Source: an uncultured Flavobacteriales bacterium (GTDB lineage Bacteria > Bacteroidota > Bacteroidia > Flavobacteriales_D > Crocinitomicaceae). From it: a DNA stretch of 64,000 bases. The stretch lies in the NCBI GenBank assembly GCA_905480145.1, contig CAJQPA010000009.1:1-64000 (forward strand). The letters run 5' to 3'. Within the stretch, counting starts at the first letter, position 1. Each line of letters opens with the position of its first letter. The notes beneath the pieces are model-generated. The model made no database searches, was not told the origin of the DNA, and worked only from the letters and a program-made list of their open reading frames with translations. Below, one piece after another: positions 36,885 through 46,760 of this stretch. Both the position numbers and the translations under genes were made by a program.

Positions 36885-39700
36885 TACCTAGATAAATGCA
36901 TGTTTCTTTCCGAATAAATTTTCAAGAAAAAAGGATCCTTTAACGTATCAATGAATTGAATTGCTTCACCTGTTGATTTCATTTCTGGCCCTAACTCTTT
37001 CTTTACATCTGGAAACTTCTCATATGAGAAAACTGGAATTTTAACTGCATATCCATTTTTCTTAGGTGAAAAATTAAAGTCCTTTATCTTCTTATCTCCA
37101 AGCATTACTTTAGTTGCATAGTTAACATATGGTTCGTCATATGCTTTGGCGATAAAAGGAACTGTTCTAGATGCTCTGGGATTTGCTTCAATAACGTAAA
37201 CAATATCATCTTTAATTGCGAACTGAATATTCATCAATCCAACCGTTTTTAACTCTACCGCAATTTTTTTCGTAATGTCCATAATTTGTTCCATGACGAA
37301 ATCTCCCAAGTTGTAAGGAGGAAGAACAGCATAAGAATCACCTGAATGGATTCCAGCAGGCTCTATATGTTGCATTACACCAATAATGTAAACGTCTTCT
37401 CCGTCACAAATCGCATCAGCTTCAGCTTCAATAGCACCTCCTAAAAAGTGATCCAAAAGAATCTGATTACCTGGCATTTCATTTAAAATATCGACAACAT
37501 GATGTTCTAATTCATCACGGTTAATTACAATTTTCATTTTTTGTCCACCCAAAACATAAGATGGACGAACTAACAATGGGAACCCAAGAGAATCTGATAG
37601 AACTAATGCTTGTTCGGCACTTTCAACGACCCCATATTTTGGAAAAGGAATATTGTTCTTTTCTAACACTTCAGAGAAACGCCCTCTATCCTCAGCAAGA
37701 TCTAATGCATCGAAACTGGTACCAAAAATTTTAATCCCATAACGTTCTAATTTCTCAGCAAGTTTCAATGCTGTTTGCCCACCTAACTGAACAATTACAC
37801 CATCCGGTTTTTCATGACGAATGATATCGTAAATATGCTCCCAGAAAACAGGTTCGAAATATAATTTATCAGCAGTATCAAAATCTGTAGAAACTGTTTC
37901 AGGATTACAATTGATCATAATTGTTTCATAACCTGCTTCTTTAGCAGCAAGAACACCATGAACACAACTATAATCGAATTCAATTCCTTGACCAATTCTA
38001 TTTGGTCCAGAACCTAATACTATTACTTTTTTCTTATCTGATCTTTTACTTTCGTTCTCATATTCAAACGTAGAGTAATAATATGGAGTTTGAGCTTCAA
38101 ATTCTGCAGCGCAAGTATCAACTATTTTATAAACCCGCTGAATATTAAATTCTTCTCTTTTCTTATAAACTTCCGATTCTAAACATCTTAACAAGTGTGC
38201 AATCTGACGATCGGCATATCCTTTTTGCTTAGCTTCGAACAACAACTCTTTAGGTATCGCATCCAAATGGAATTTTTCGATGCTTTTTTCTAAATGAATC
38301 ATGTCCTCAATTTGCCTTAAGAACCAGCTATCAATTCCTGTTTTATCTCTTATTGTTTTAAAAGGAATCCCCAATTTCATCGCATCATAAATATGAAACA
38401 ATCGATCATAACTAGGATGTTTAAGACTATGCAAAATTTTATTTTGATCGGTTAATTCACGACCATCTGCTCCTAAACCATTTCTACCAATCTCTAATGA
38501 TTGACATGCTTTTTGCAATGCCTCTTGAAAAGAACGACCAATGGCCATAACCTCTCCAACAGACTTCATCTGCAAGCCTAATTCTGCATTTGTCCCTGGA
38601 AATTTATTGAAATTCCAACGTGGTATTTTTACAATCACATAATCTAAAGTAGGCTCAAAGAGAGCTGATGTAGTTCCTGTAATTTGATTACTTAATTCGT
38701 CTAAGTGATAACCTATTGCTAGTTTTGCTGCAACTTTAGCAATAGGATAACCTGTTGCTTTCGATGCTAATGCAGATGATCTAGAAACCCTTGGGTTAAT
38801 TTCGATAGCAATAATATCTTCGTTTTCATCAGGAGAAACAGCAAACTGAACATTACATCCTCCAGAAAAATTACCAATAGAGCGCATCATTTTAATGGCC
38901 ATATTTCTCATTCTCTGGAAAGTTGTATCTGACAATGTCATTGCTGGAGCTACCGTAATTGAATCTCCAGTGTGCACTCCCATTGGATCGAAATTCTCAA
39001 TTGAACAAATAATAACTACATTATCATTCGCATCTCTTAACAATTCTAATTCATATTCCTTCCATCCAAGCAATGCTTTGTCAATCATTACTTCATGAAT
39101 TGGAGACAACTGCAACCCTCTTTCCAGTAGCGTATCAAAATCATCAGGATCATGAACAATTGAAGCTCCTGCCCCACCTAAGGTATAAGAAGCTCTGACG
39201 CATAACGGAAAACCAAATTCTTGTGCAATCTCCTTACCTTGCAAAAATGATTTAGCAGCTTCCTGAGGAGCCATTGGCACATCAATGCTTAGCATCAAAT
39301 CACGAAACGCTTCACGGTTTTCAGTAATTTCAATCGCATTAATATCAACTCCAATAATATCAATCCCATGATCTTCCCAAATCCCCAATTCATCGCATTT
39401 GATACAAAGATTTAATCCTGTTTGACCACCCATTGTTGGTAAAACAGCATCAATTTTATGTTTTGCTAAAATTTCAAGAATACTTGCAGGTTCCAACGGT
39501 TTTAAATAGACATTATCGGCAACAACCTTATCGGTCATTATCGTTGCAGGATTTGAGTTAATTAATGTTACTTCGATTCCTTCTTCTCTCAAAGACCTCG
39601 ATGCTTGTGATCCAGAATAGTCAAATTCACATGCTTGACCTATCACAATTGGTCCACTTCCTATTATTAAGATGGACTTAATTGAATTATTTTTCGGCAT
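36884..39700 (-). CDS. carB: Carbamoyl-phosphate synthase large subunit, short form
   Basis: The 938-residue enzyme makes carbamoyl phosphate from ammonia, bicarbonate and two ATP, feeding arginine and pyrimidine synthesis. Two homologous halves are seen, each opening with an ATP-binding motif (GSGPIVIGQACEFDYSG near residue 13 and GSGPNRIGQGIEFDYSC near residue 567) and each with an ATP-grasp core. The protein ends at IYSERNMHLSR; the C-terminal regulatory domain of about 130 residues found in the 1070-residue enterobacterial form is missing. I recall similar short forms in other Flavobacteriia. It is divergent from a PyrR-like gene. Confidence 0.95.
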   Translation of the reverse strand: MPKNNSIKSILIIGSGPIVIGQACEFDYSGSQASRSLREEGIEVTLINSNPATIMTDKVVADNVYLKPLEPASILEILAKHKIDAVLPTMGGQTGLNLCIKCDELGIWEDHGIDIIGVDINAIEITENREAFRDLMLSIDVPMAPQEAAKSFLQGKEIAQEFGFPLCVRASYTLGGAGASIVHDPDDFDTLLERGLQLSPIHEVMIDKALLGWKEYELELLRDANDNVVIICSIENFDPMGVHTGDSITVAPAMTLSDTTFQRMRNMAIKMMRSIGNFSGGCNVQFAVSPDENEDIIAIEINPRVSRSSALASKATGYPIAKVAAKLAIGYHLDELSNQITGTTSALFEPTLDYVIVKIPRWNFNKFPGTNAELGLQMKSVGEVMAIGRSFQEALQKACQSLEIGRNGLGADGRELTDQNKILHSLKHPSYDRLFHIYDAMKLGIPFKTIRDKTGIDSWFLRQIEDMIHLEKSIEKFHLDAIPKELLFEAKQKGYADRQIAHLLRCLESEVYKKREEFNIQRVYKIVDTCAAEFEAQTPYYYSTFEYENESKRSDKKKVIVLGSGPNRIGQGIEFDYSCVHGVLAAKEAGYETIMINCNPETVSTDFDTADKLYFEPVFWEHIYDIIRHEKPDGVIVQLGGQTALKLAEKLERYGIKIFGTSFDALDLAEDRGRFSEVLEKNNIPFPKYGVVESAEQALVLSDSLGFPLLVRPSYVLGGQKMKIVINRDELEHHVVDILNEMPGNQILLDHFLGGAIEAEADAICDGEDVYIIGVMQHIEPAGIHSGDSYAVLPPYNLGDFVMEQIMDITKKIAVELKTVGLMNIQFAIKDDIVYVIEANPRASRTVPFIAKAYDEPYVNYATKVMLGDKKIKDFNFSPKKNGYAVKIPVFSYEKFPDVKKELGPEMKSTGEAIQFIDTLKDPFFLKIYSERNMHLSR

Positions 39701-39757
39701 TCTATGCTCTAAATTAAGGGTTTCAACTCGCGCTTTTTAAAAGCTTTAAATCGAGAG

Positions 39758-39765
39758 CAAATTTA
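39758..39765 (-). promoter_or_regulatory. Possible -7 element (TAAATTTG) of carB
   Basis: Minus-strand TAAATTTG fits TAnnTTTG and ends 57 bases before the carB start. No TTG is seen at the usual upstream spacing. The leader between contains GCTTTTAAAAAGC, a small hairpin. Confidence 0.35.
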
Positions 39766-39882
39766 TATAAAAAACTTAAATTTGAGATACTTTAACGGTA
39801 TAGTTTTTAGATGTTGTTAACAATCTCATTGATCTGAAATAAATAATCCAAGAACTACCCTAAAAAACGAATCAAAAAAAGT

Positions 39883-39890
39883 TAACTTTG
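39883..39890 (+). promoter_or_regulatory. Probable -7 element (TAACTTTG) of the PyrR-like gene
   Basis: TAACTTTG fits TAnnTTTG and ends 20 bases before the ATG at 39911. Further upstream the 10-bp palindrome TTGTTAACAA (39814-39823) may be an operator for this gene or for carB. Confidence 0.45.
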
Positions 39891-39910
39891 CTTACTATAT
39901 ACACTTTACT

Positions 39911-40405
39911 ATGCAGGAAATATTATCGCGTACCGACATCGATCAAAAAGTGAATCGAATTGCTTACCAGCTTCTTGAAAATTGTTTTCAAGAGAAAGAA
40001 ATATTTATTGGCGGTATAATTGGGAATGGAACTGTTTTAGCAAAAAGAATAGCGCAAACAATTCAAAACAACTCTGCACTCAAAGTTCATCAATTTGAAA
40101 TAAAAATTCACAAGACAGAACCTTGGTCTAATCCAATCGAACTATCGCAAGATAAGTCAATGCTAAAAAATGGATATATCATACTAGTTGATGATGTACT
40201 TAACTCAGGCAAAACAATGCAATACGCGTTAATAGAACTACTCCAATTCCCTACTAAGGCAATAAAAACAGTAGCGCTGGTTGACCGAAAACATAGACGA
40301 TTTCCGGTTAAAGCAGACTTTGTCGGCCTAAGCCTTTCTACAACTTTAAAAGAACATGTTGAGGTAGTACTCGACGAAAATAGTCAACAAGCCTTTCTAC
40401 GATGA
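39911..40405 (+). CDS. PyrR-like phosphoribosyltransferase
   Basis: The 164-residue protein has the PRPP loop IILVDDVLNSGKT near residue 95 and the segment ALVDRKHRRFPVKADFVGLSLSTTLKEHVEV, which resembles PyrR, the bifunctional uracil phosphoribosyltransferase and pyr attenuation regulator. Uracil salvage is the safer call; RNA binding is only an inference from likeness. The gene is divergent from carB, a pyrimidine pathway gene, and overlaps murQ by 4 bases (ATGA). Confidence 0.75.
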   Translation: MQEILSRTDIDQKVNRIAYQLLENCFQEKEIFIGGIIGNGTVLAKRIAQTIQNNSALKVHQFEIKIHKTEPWSNPIELSQDKSMLKNGYIILVDDVLNSGKTMQYALIELLQFPTKAIKTVALVDRKHRRFPVKADFVGLSLSTTLKEHVEVVLDENSQQAFLR

Positions 40406-41211
40406 TTAAAAGAGTAACTGAATCTTCTTCTAATTATAATAATCTTGACAAAATGTCAACCTTGGACTTGATAACCAATATCAACAAGGAAGACAAAACA
40501 GTCGCAGAATCAATAGAAGAAATTCTACCAGAGATAGAACTATTCATTAATGCTTGTTTTTTAAGAATGAAGGACGGAGGTCGTTTATTTTATCTAGGAG
40601 CAGGAACATCAGGAAGGCTTGGAGTCATTGACGCCAGTGAATGCCCTCCAACTTTTGGAGTTGACCACGGAGTTATTGTTGGAATAATGGCTGGAGGCGA
40701 CGCTGCTATTCGAAAAGCGGTAGAAAATGCTGAAGATGATACACAACAAGGATGGAAGGATTTGCAAGAACATGCAATTAATTCTAACGACACTATTATT
40801 GGAATTGCCGCATCAGGCTCGACTCCATACGTTATTGGAGCATTAAAAAAGGCAAATGAAGAAGGTGTGTTAACTGGTTCAATCACATGTAATCCAGGGA
40901 ACATTGTTGCAGAAACTGCTCAATACCCAATGACAGCAGTAGTAGGCCCTGAATTCGTAACAGGAAGTACAAGAATGAAATCAGGAACAGCACAGAAACT
41001 GATTTTAAACATGATTAGCACATCTCTAATGATAAAACTTGGTCATGTACAAGGGAACAGAATGATTGACATGCAATTAAGTAACAACAAGCTTATTGAC
41101 AGAGGTACAAAAATGATTATTGAATCACTTTCAATAGAATACGAAAAAGCAAAAGAACTGCTAATAAAGTTTGGTTCCGTCCGAAAAGCCATAGAAAACT
41201 ACGAAGCTTAA
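40402..41211 (+). CDS. murQ: N-acetylmuramic acid 6-phosphate etherase
   Basis: The 269-residue SIS-domain lyase converts MurNAc-6-phosphate to GlcNAc-6-phosphate and D-lactate in cell-wall recycling. It shows YLGAGTSGRLGVIDASECPPTFGV near residue 65 with the conserved Glu, GIAASGSTPYVIGAL, and the second key region VGPEFVTGSTRMKSGTAQK. Length is close to the usual 300. It is translated with the PyrR-like gene, with which no functional link is known. Confidence 0.92.
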   Translation: MIKRVTESSSNYNNLDKMSTLDLITNINKEDKTVAESIEEILPEIELFINACFLRMKDGGRLFYLGAGTSGRLGVIDASECPPTFGVDHGVIVGIMAGGDAAIRKAVENAEDDTQQGWKDLQEHAINSNDTIIGIAASGSTPYVIGALKKANEEGVLTGSITCNPGNIVAETAQYPMTAVVGPEFVTGSTRMKSGTAQKLILNMISTSLMIKLGHVQGNRMIDMQLSNNKLIDRGTKMIIESLSIEYEKAKELLIKFGSVRKAIENYEA

Positions 41212-41246
41212 AAGAGATATTACCCCTAACAAAAAAAGGCATAAAA

Positions 41247-42401
41247 TTATTCAAGATCTAAATTTACAAGTTCCTCTAGGTTTCTTTCTACGATCATTTG
41301 AATGAAAATATCAGGCTGAATTTCGTTTACTCGAGATTCAATAAAATTTTGATGCCAAAAATAATGACTCTCTGAAAAATGATTCCCTAAAAACTGATGG
41401 ATATAGTTAATATAGGAATCATTCAACATCATTAATTTTGGTTGCTTTAAAGTAGGATTTAAATAACTAAAAGTTGCTTTGTATGAAACATCATATCCTT
41501 GGTATTCTTCTAAAAATTGGGCTTTCCCTTTATATAAACCAGGCTTTAGTGAATAGGAATAGCGCAAATTATCTTCATAGTTTCTAACACCTACCAAAGT
41601 GGTTAGATCTCCAGTTTGTTCAGACTCTTGAATAATATCAAACTGTTTTCTGTCATAAGCTCTTAAATCAGGGAAATCTCTTTTAATATAGTTCATGATC
41701 TCTCTATAAGCTCTAAAACCACCATTTTGATTGCAGTGAGAATCTGTTTTTTGGTAAACAAGTCTCTTTTTACTTTCATCAATTAGTGCTGCTCTCAAAT
41801 CAATAATATCGATATCAGTTCTTTTGAAATATTTCAAAACTTGATCAAACCTTGTACCGCCTGAATTATACATTGAATTTGGGAGATGTTGAGGATAAAT
41901 AGTCATTTTATCGGGGAATACAACAAGATAGAATTTACCTCCCTGTTTTTCTATAAAATCCTTTTTATAGCGTAAATTATTTTTCAGTTCATTTAAATCA
42001 CTTTCTGTTAATTTATGTTTCCCTGAATGATCTTCTTTACTGTAGCCGGCATTATAAAAATACCATCCCTTATCTCCTATTATCACTGCATTATGGGGAG
42101 AAACTTTAAACTGCTGTATTTTCCACCGATTATTTAAAGAAATAAAATGGTCACGGAAGCCAAAATTATCTTTGAAATAGCTGCCATATGAAGAAATCAA
42201 AGTATCTAATGACGAAGCCTGGACATCATCCCATTTTACCATTTCTCTTTTCTCATCAAAACTCTCAACCTCCTCTAGAATAAAAAAGTTTGATAACATC
42301 TGAACAACAGGAAGCATAATGAAGCCAAAAAAAGCAACTACAAAAAGTAGTTTCTTTAATTTACCATAATAGTCAACTATATAACTTTTCAATTCACTCA
42401 T
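41247..42401 (-). CDS. AlgJ/AlgX-like SGNH acetyltransferase-fold membrane protein
   Basis: The 384-residue protein has one N-terminal membrane helix (LFVVAFFGFIMLPVVQML) and a large domain, likely periplasmic. The motifs NAVIIGDKGWYFYNAG, YLVVFPDKMTIYPQHLP and KTDSHCNQNGGFRAY (the DxH of AlgJ/AlgX) identify the family, which transfers or delivers acetyl groups to polysaccharide. It lies 3 bases after the AlgI-like gene and is its likely partner. Confidence 0.85.
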   Translation of the reverse strand: MSELKSYIVDYYGKLKKLLFVVAFFGFIMLPVVQMLSNFFILEEVESFDEKREMVKWDDVQASSLDTLISSYGSYFKDNFGFRDHFISLNNRWKIQQFKVSPHNAVIIGDKGWYFYNAGYSKEDHSGKHKLTESDLNELKNNLRYKKDFIEKQGGKFYLVVFPDKMTIYPQHLPNSMYNSGGTRFDQVLKYFKRTDIDIIDLRAALIDESKKRLVYQKTDSHCNQNGGFRAYREIMNYIKRDFPDLRAYDRKQFDIIQESEQTGDLTTLVGVRNYEDNLRYSYSLKPGLYKGKAQFLEEYQGYDVSYKATFSYLNPTLKQPKLMMLNDSYINYIHQFLGNHFSESHYFWHQNFIESRVNEIQPDIFIQMIVERNLEELVNLDLE

Positions 42402-42404
42402 AAA

Positions 42405-43826
42405 TTAAAATCTCAAATAAATGAATGGGTTATATGTATCGCTTGCAATTTCAGTCACTGAGAAAAAGAAAATAGCCCCCAAAAACAAAAGGAAAAGAAC
42501 ACTTCGAATTTCCATGTATACTGGCTGACTAGTTAGCCCAATCTTACTCTCTGCCCATTTAATTCCAGATTTTACATTCATAGAGAATACAACCCCTAAA
42601 ATCAATGCCATTAATGTATAATTACTAAGAGAAGCTCCTATTTCAGCCTTTACACCATTTCCGAAAAGTATCGATACATAATTCAATGCATCACTGAAAT
42701 TTTCAACTCGAAAGAAAACCCAACTGATCATCACAACAAACAAAACATAAATATGTTGAAGAGGTGCAAATATGAAAACGAGAAATCTAGATAAACCTAG
42801 TCTCTCTGCAATTAAAAAGAAACCATGGAACAAGCCCCAAAAAACAAAACTCCAACTTGCACCATGCCAAAATCCCGTTAATGCAAAAACAATAATTAGA
42901 TTGACATACAATCTCAATCTTCCTTTTCTATTACCTCCTAGAGGAATATATAAATAATCTCTAAACCAAGTAGATAAAGAAATATGCCATCTTCTCCAGA
43001 AGTCTCGAATAGATTTTGCGATATATGGAAAATTGAAATTCTCTTCAAAATTGAATCCCATCATTTTTCCCAATCCAATAGCCATATCAGAATAACCAGA
43101 GAAGTCAAAATAAATCTGAAGAGTATATGAAACAACCCCAACCCACGCCATCAAAGTACTAATCTCACCATAATTACTTAGGAAAATTGCATCGGCAATT
43201 TGAGCCACTCCATTCGCAATAATCACCTTTTTAGCGAAACCAATAATAAATCTTTTTATACCTTCAGAAAGTTGAGACAATGTAGTCTTTCGCTCATCAA
43301 TTTGATCCATTATAGTTGTATATCGGACAATAGGACCTGCAATTAATTGAGGGAATAATGAGATATACAATCCTATTTTTAATGGGTTATACTGTGCCTT
43401 TGCATGCTTTCGATAGACATCTACAATGTATGATATACCTTGAAAGGTAAAAAACGAGATCCCGATCGGAAGATGAATTTTATCTAGACTGAGTTTATTG
43501 GCTCCTGTCAAATCCAGAAGGTGATTAATATTGTTAAAAAAGAAGTTGAAGTATTTGAAAAAGAATAATATTCCAAGATTAAAAAATACTCCGACACTAA
43601 GAATAAATCTAGCGTTATCTTTGCTCTTATCAATCAATACTCCAATCACATAATTGAGAAGGATTGACAAAATCATTATCAAAACTATCTCCGACTCGCC
43701 CCAAGCATAGAAAAAAAGACTCGCTACAAGTATAATCACATTCCTAACCCTTATGGGCATTATAAGACTACCAATCAAAACCAATGGTAAAAATAAAAAC
43801 AAGAAAATGACTGATGTAAAAATCAT
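42405..43826 (-). CDS. MBOAT family O-acyltransferase (AlgI-like)
   Basis: The 473-residue multi-pass protein has the MBOAT marks: FLYIPLGGNRKGRLRLY and the catalytic His in TGFWHGASWSFVFWGL, with SIRDFWRRWHISLSTWFRDYLYIP before it. It should carry acetyl groups across the inner membrane for polysaccharide O-acetylation, handing on to the AlgJ-like partner downstream. Length is as in AlgI. The glycan acted on is not known; the cluster at 28524-33463 is a candidate. Confidence 0.92.
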   Translation of the reverse strand: MIFTSVIFLFLFLPLVLIGSLIMPIRVRNVIILVASLFFYAWGESEIVLIMILSILLNYVIGVLIDKSKDNARFILSVGVFFNLGILFFFKYFNFFFNNINHLLDLTGANKLSLDKIHLPIGISFFTFQGISYIVDVYRKHAKAQYNPLKIGLYISLFPQLIAGPIVRYTTIMDQIDERKTTLSQLSEGIKRFIIGFAKKVIIANGVAQIADAIFLSNYGEISTLMAWVGVVSYTLQIYFDFSGYSDMAIGLGKMMGFNFEENFNFPYIAKSIRDFWRRWHISLSTWFRDYLYIPLGGNRKGRLRLYVNLIIVFALTGFWHGASWSFVFWGLFHGFFLIAERLGLSRFLVFIFAPLQHIYVLFVVMISWVFFRVENFSDALNYVSILFGNGVKAEIGASLSNYTLMALILGVVFSMNVKSGIKWAESKIGLTSQPVYMEIRSVLFLLFLGAIFFFSVTEIASDTYNPFIYLRF

Positions 43827-43936
43827 GAAGTCGAAATTAACAGAATTACTTCAATTCTCGTCATAAGCGATAAAAACGTAGGTTTTTAATTGATCTACAC
43901 TAATTCTGATTATAGTATTAGACAAAAAAAAAGCAT

Positions 43937-43972
43937 AAAAAAAAGGGAAGATATAAATCTTCCCTTTTTTTC
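43937..43972 (-). terminator. Rho-independent terminator of clpC
   Basis: AAAAGGGAAGAT pairs with ATCTTCCCTTTT around loop ATAA. On the minus strand it is followed by TTTTATGC. It begins 20 bases after the clpC stop and could act on both strands. Confidence 0.88.
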
Positions 43973-43986
43973 TTTAAAATCTAATT

Positions 43987-46527
43987 CTATTTTTTTTCTT
44001 GCTTCTTTTCAGCAGCAGATTTTTTTCCTTTAACTATGTCAATTTTCAATTCAGAATCACCTTCTTTCTTATCAACCTTAATCGTATCACCCTCGTTTAA
44101 ATGAGAATTAACAATCTCTTCTGCTAACGGATCCTCAATCAATTTCTGAATAGCTCTTTTCAAAGGACGCGCTCCAAACTTCTCATCATATCCTTTCTCA
44201 ACGATATAATCCTTAGCAGCTTCTGTCATCTCAATAGTATACCCTAAATCATTGATTCTTTCATAAAGTTTCTCTAATTCAAGGTCAATTATTAAATGAA
44301 TATTCTCTCTCGTCAAAGAGTTAAACATAATCATGTCGTCAACCCTGTTCAAGAATTCAGGTGAAAACGCTTTTCTCAAAGCCGCTTGAACTACTGCTTT
44401 AGAATTTTCAACCTTATTATCTGTTTGTGATTTTGTCCCAAATCCAACTCCTGTTCCAAAGTCTGCCAATTGTCTTGCTCCGATATTAGAAGTCATGATA
44501 ATGATCGTATTCTTAAAGTCAATTTTTCGACCCAAACCATCCGTCATATGCCCATCATCCAGTGCTTGAAGTAAAAGATTAAACACATCAGGGTGTGCTT
44601 TTTCAATCTCATCCAACAATACGATAGAATATGGTTTCCTTCTGATTTTCTCAGTCAATTGTCCACCTTCCTCATAACCTACATATCCTGGAGGTGCTCC
44701 TACCAACCTCGAGATTGAGAACTTCTCCATGTATTCAGACATATCAATCCTAATCAATGAGTCTTGTGAGTCAAATAAATACTGTGCTAGAACTTTTGCT
44801 AACTGTGTTTTCCCTACTCCAGTTGGTCCAAGGAAGAAAAATGAACCAATTGGCTTATTAGGGTCTTTTAATCCCGCTCTGTTTCTCTGAATTGCTTTAA
44901 CAACTTTATCTACAGCTTCATCTTGACCAATTACACGTCCTTTCATTTCGTTGGCCATAGTTGCTAAACGACCAGTCTCAGATTCAGAAATTCGAGTTAC
45001 TGGAACACCACTCATCATAGAAACAACTTCAGCTACATGCTCCTCTGTAACTTCTACTCGATTAGATTTTGATTCTTCTTCCCACTTATCCTTAGCTTTA
45101 TCAAGTTCTTCAATCAACTTTCTCTCATCATCTCTGAGTTCAGCTGCTTTTTCATATTGTTGAGATTTTATCACCTCACTCTTCAATATTTTTAAGTCTT
45201 CGATTTTTTTCTCTACTTCCAAAATGCCCTTAGGTACATTGATATTTGTCAAATGAACACGAGAACCTACTTCATCTAAAGCATCTATGGCCTTATCCGG
45301 TAAGTGACGATCCGTTATATACCTTTCCGTTAAACTAACACATGCTTCAATGGCCTCTATTGAATAAGTCACAGAATGATGATCCTCGTATCTTGCCTTG
45401 ATATTATCAAGAATTTGAACCGTTTCTTCATTGGAAGTTGGTTCGATGATCACTTTCTGAAATCTTCTTTCAAGAGCACCATCTTTTTCAATATGCTGTC
45501 TGTACTCGTCCAATGTTGTTGCTCCAATTGCTTGAAGTTCACCTCTCGCTAAAGCTGGCTTTAGCATGTTAGAAGCATCCAGAGATCCAGATGCTCCGCC
45601 AGCGCCTATAATTGTATGAATTTCATCAATAAATAAAATAACATCAGGATTTTTTTCAATTTCTTGCATGACAGCTTTCATTCTTTCTTCAAACTGACCA
45701 CGATATTTAGTCCCAGCAACCAAAGAAGCTAAATCTAAAGAAACAATACGTTTCCCAAATAGAATTCTAGACACTTTCCTTTGTACTATTCTAAGTGCCA
45801 AGCCTTCTGCAATTGCACTCTTTCCAACTCCTGGTTCACCAATTAAAATTGGATTATTCTTTTTTCTACGAGCTAGAATTTGACTAACACGCTCTATTTC
45901 GTTCTCTCGACCAACAATAGGATCTAACTTACCGTCTTCTGCCATTTTAGTTAAGTCTCTACCGAAATTATCCAACACAGGTGTTTTCGATTTTGAATCT
46001 ACGGTCTTTCTTGGTGTAACACCTGAATCACCAGCACCTTCTGCCTCAGCTCCTCCAGGAAACTCAGCTTTCGGTGTTATATCTTCGTCTTTCATTATAT
46101 CTAATTCATCTTTAACATTATCATAAATCACTCCGTATTTATTTAAAATACTGCAAGCGACACTGTCTTCATTTTTTAAAATAGAAAGCAGCAAGTGTTC
46201 CGTCCCTATCATGCTACTTTTGTGAAGTTTAGCCTCAAGATAGGTTAGCTTCAAAACTCTCTCTGCCTGTTTAACTAGTGGTATATTGGCTAAATTTTGT
46301 CCACTTGCTCCGCTTGCAGATTTCGTTAAGTTTTGCTCTATTTCTTTTCGAATCATCTTCAAATCAAGCTGAAATTCTTTCAGAACAACAATTGCTTTGC
46401 CGTCTCCTTCTCGAATTAACCCAAGCAACAAATGCTCAACTCCAATAAAATCATTACCCAACCGGAGCGCCTCTTCTCTACTAAAACTAATTACATCTTT
46501 TACCCTTTGTGAAAATTTTGCTTCCAT
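43987..46527 (-). CDS. clpC: ATP-dependent Clp protease ATP-binding subunit ClpC
   Basis: The 846-residue unfoldase has two N-terminal Clp repeats (RVKDVISFSREEALRLGNDFIGVEHLLLGL), AAA1 with GEPGVGKSA near residue 215, a UVR-type middle region (YEKAAELRDDERKLIEEL), AAA2 with GPTGVGKTQ near residue 560, and a GVGFG loop in AAA2 that should dock ClpP. These mark ClpC rather than ClpA or ClpB. It feeds proteins to ClpP, which is not in the window. It has its own terminator and is divergent from gyrA. Confidence 0.95.
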   Translation of the reverse strand: MEAKFSQRVKDVISFSREEALRLGNDFIGVEHLLLGLIREGDGKAIVVLKEFQLDLKMIRKEIEQNLTKSASGASGQNLANIPLVKQAERVLKLTYLEAKLHKSSMIGTEHLLLSILKNEDSVACSILNKYGVIYDNVKDELDIMKDEDITPKAEFPGGAEAEGAGDSGVTPRKTVDSKSKTPVLDNFGRDLTKMAEDGKLDPIVGRENEIERVSQILARRKKNNPILIGEPGVGKSAIAEGLALRIVQRKVSRILFGKRIVSLDLASLVAGTKYRGQFEERMKAVMQEIEKNPDVILFIDEIHTIIGAGGASGSLDASNMLKPALARGELQAIGATTLDEYRQHIEKDGALERRFQKVIIEPTSNEETVQILDNIKARYEDHHSVTYSIEAIEACVSLTERYITDRHLPDKAIDALDEVGSRVHLTNINVPKGILEVEKKIEDLKILKSEVIKSQQYEKAAELRDDERKLIEELDKAKDKWEEESKSNRVEVTEEHVAEVVSMMSGVPVTRISESETGRLATMANEMKGRVIGQDEAVDKVVKAIQRNRAGLKDPNKPIGSFFFLGPTGVGKTQLAKVLAQYLFDSQDSLIRIDMSEYMEKFSISRLVGAPPGYVGYEEGGQLTEKIRRKPYSIVLLDEIEKAHPDVFNLLLQALDDGHMTDGLGRKIDFKNTIIIMTSNIGARQLADFGTGVGFGTKSQTDNKVENSKAVVQAALRKAFSPEFLNRVDDMIMFNSLTRENIHLIIDLELEKLYERINDLGYTIEMTEAAKDYIVEKGYDEKFGARPLKRAIQKLIEDPLAEEIVNSHLNEGDTIKVDKKEGDSELKIDIVKGKKSAAEKKQEKK

Positions 46528-46589
46528 ACTACTATAATAACGTATTTTTTGATACTAATGATATAAAAATGGTCATTTTATATCACTTA

Positions 46590-46624
46590 CAAATATATAA
46601 CGAATAAAATTGTTAATAAGTCAA
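46590..46624 (-). promoter_or_regulatory. Possible clpC promoter
   Basis: Minus-strand TTG (46624-46622), 24 bases, then TATATTTG (46597-46590), which fits TAnnTTTG. It ends 62 bases before the clpC start. The spacing is longer than ideal. I found no equally good match for gyrA in the same 233-base gap. Confidence 0.35.
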
Positions 46625-46760
46625 TGGATTACGCAATTTTCCACAGATTTTTGTTAGTAAATAGCCGTAAGTAAACTTCATCCCTAACCTTTAATTTACT
46701 AATTTCGGTGCTTGCATTCAACACATCCAAACGGATGGTTAAAATATAAATTAAAGTACA

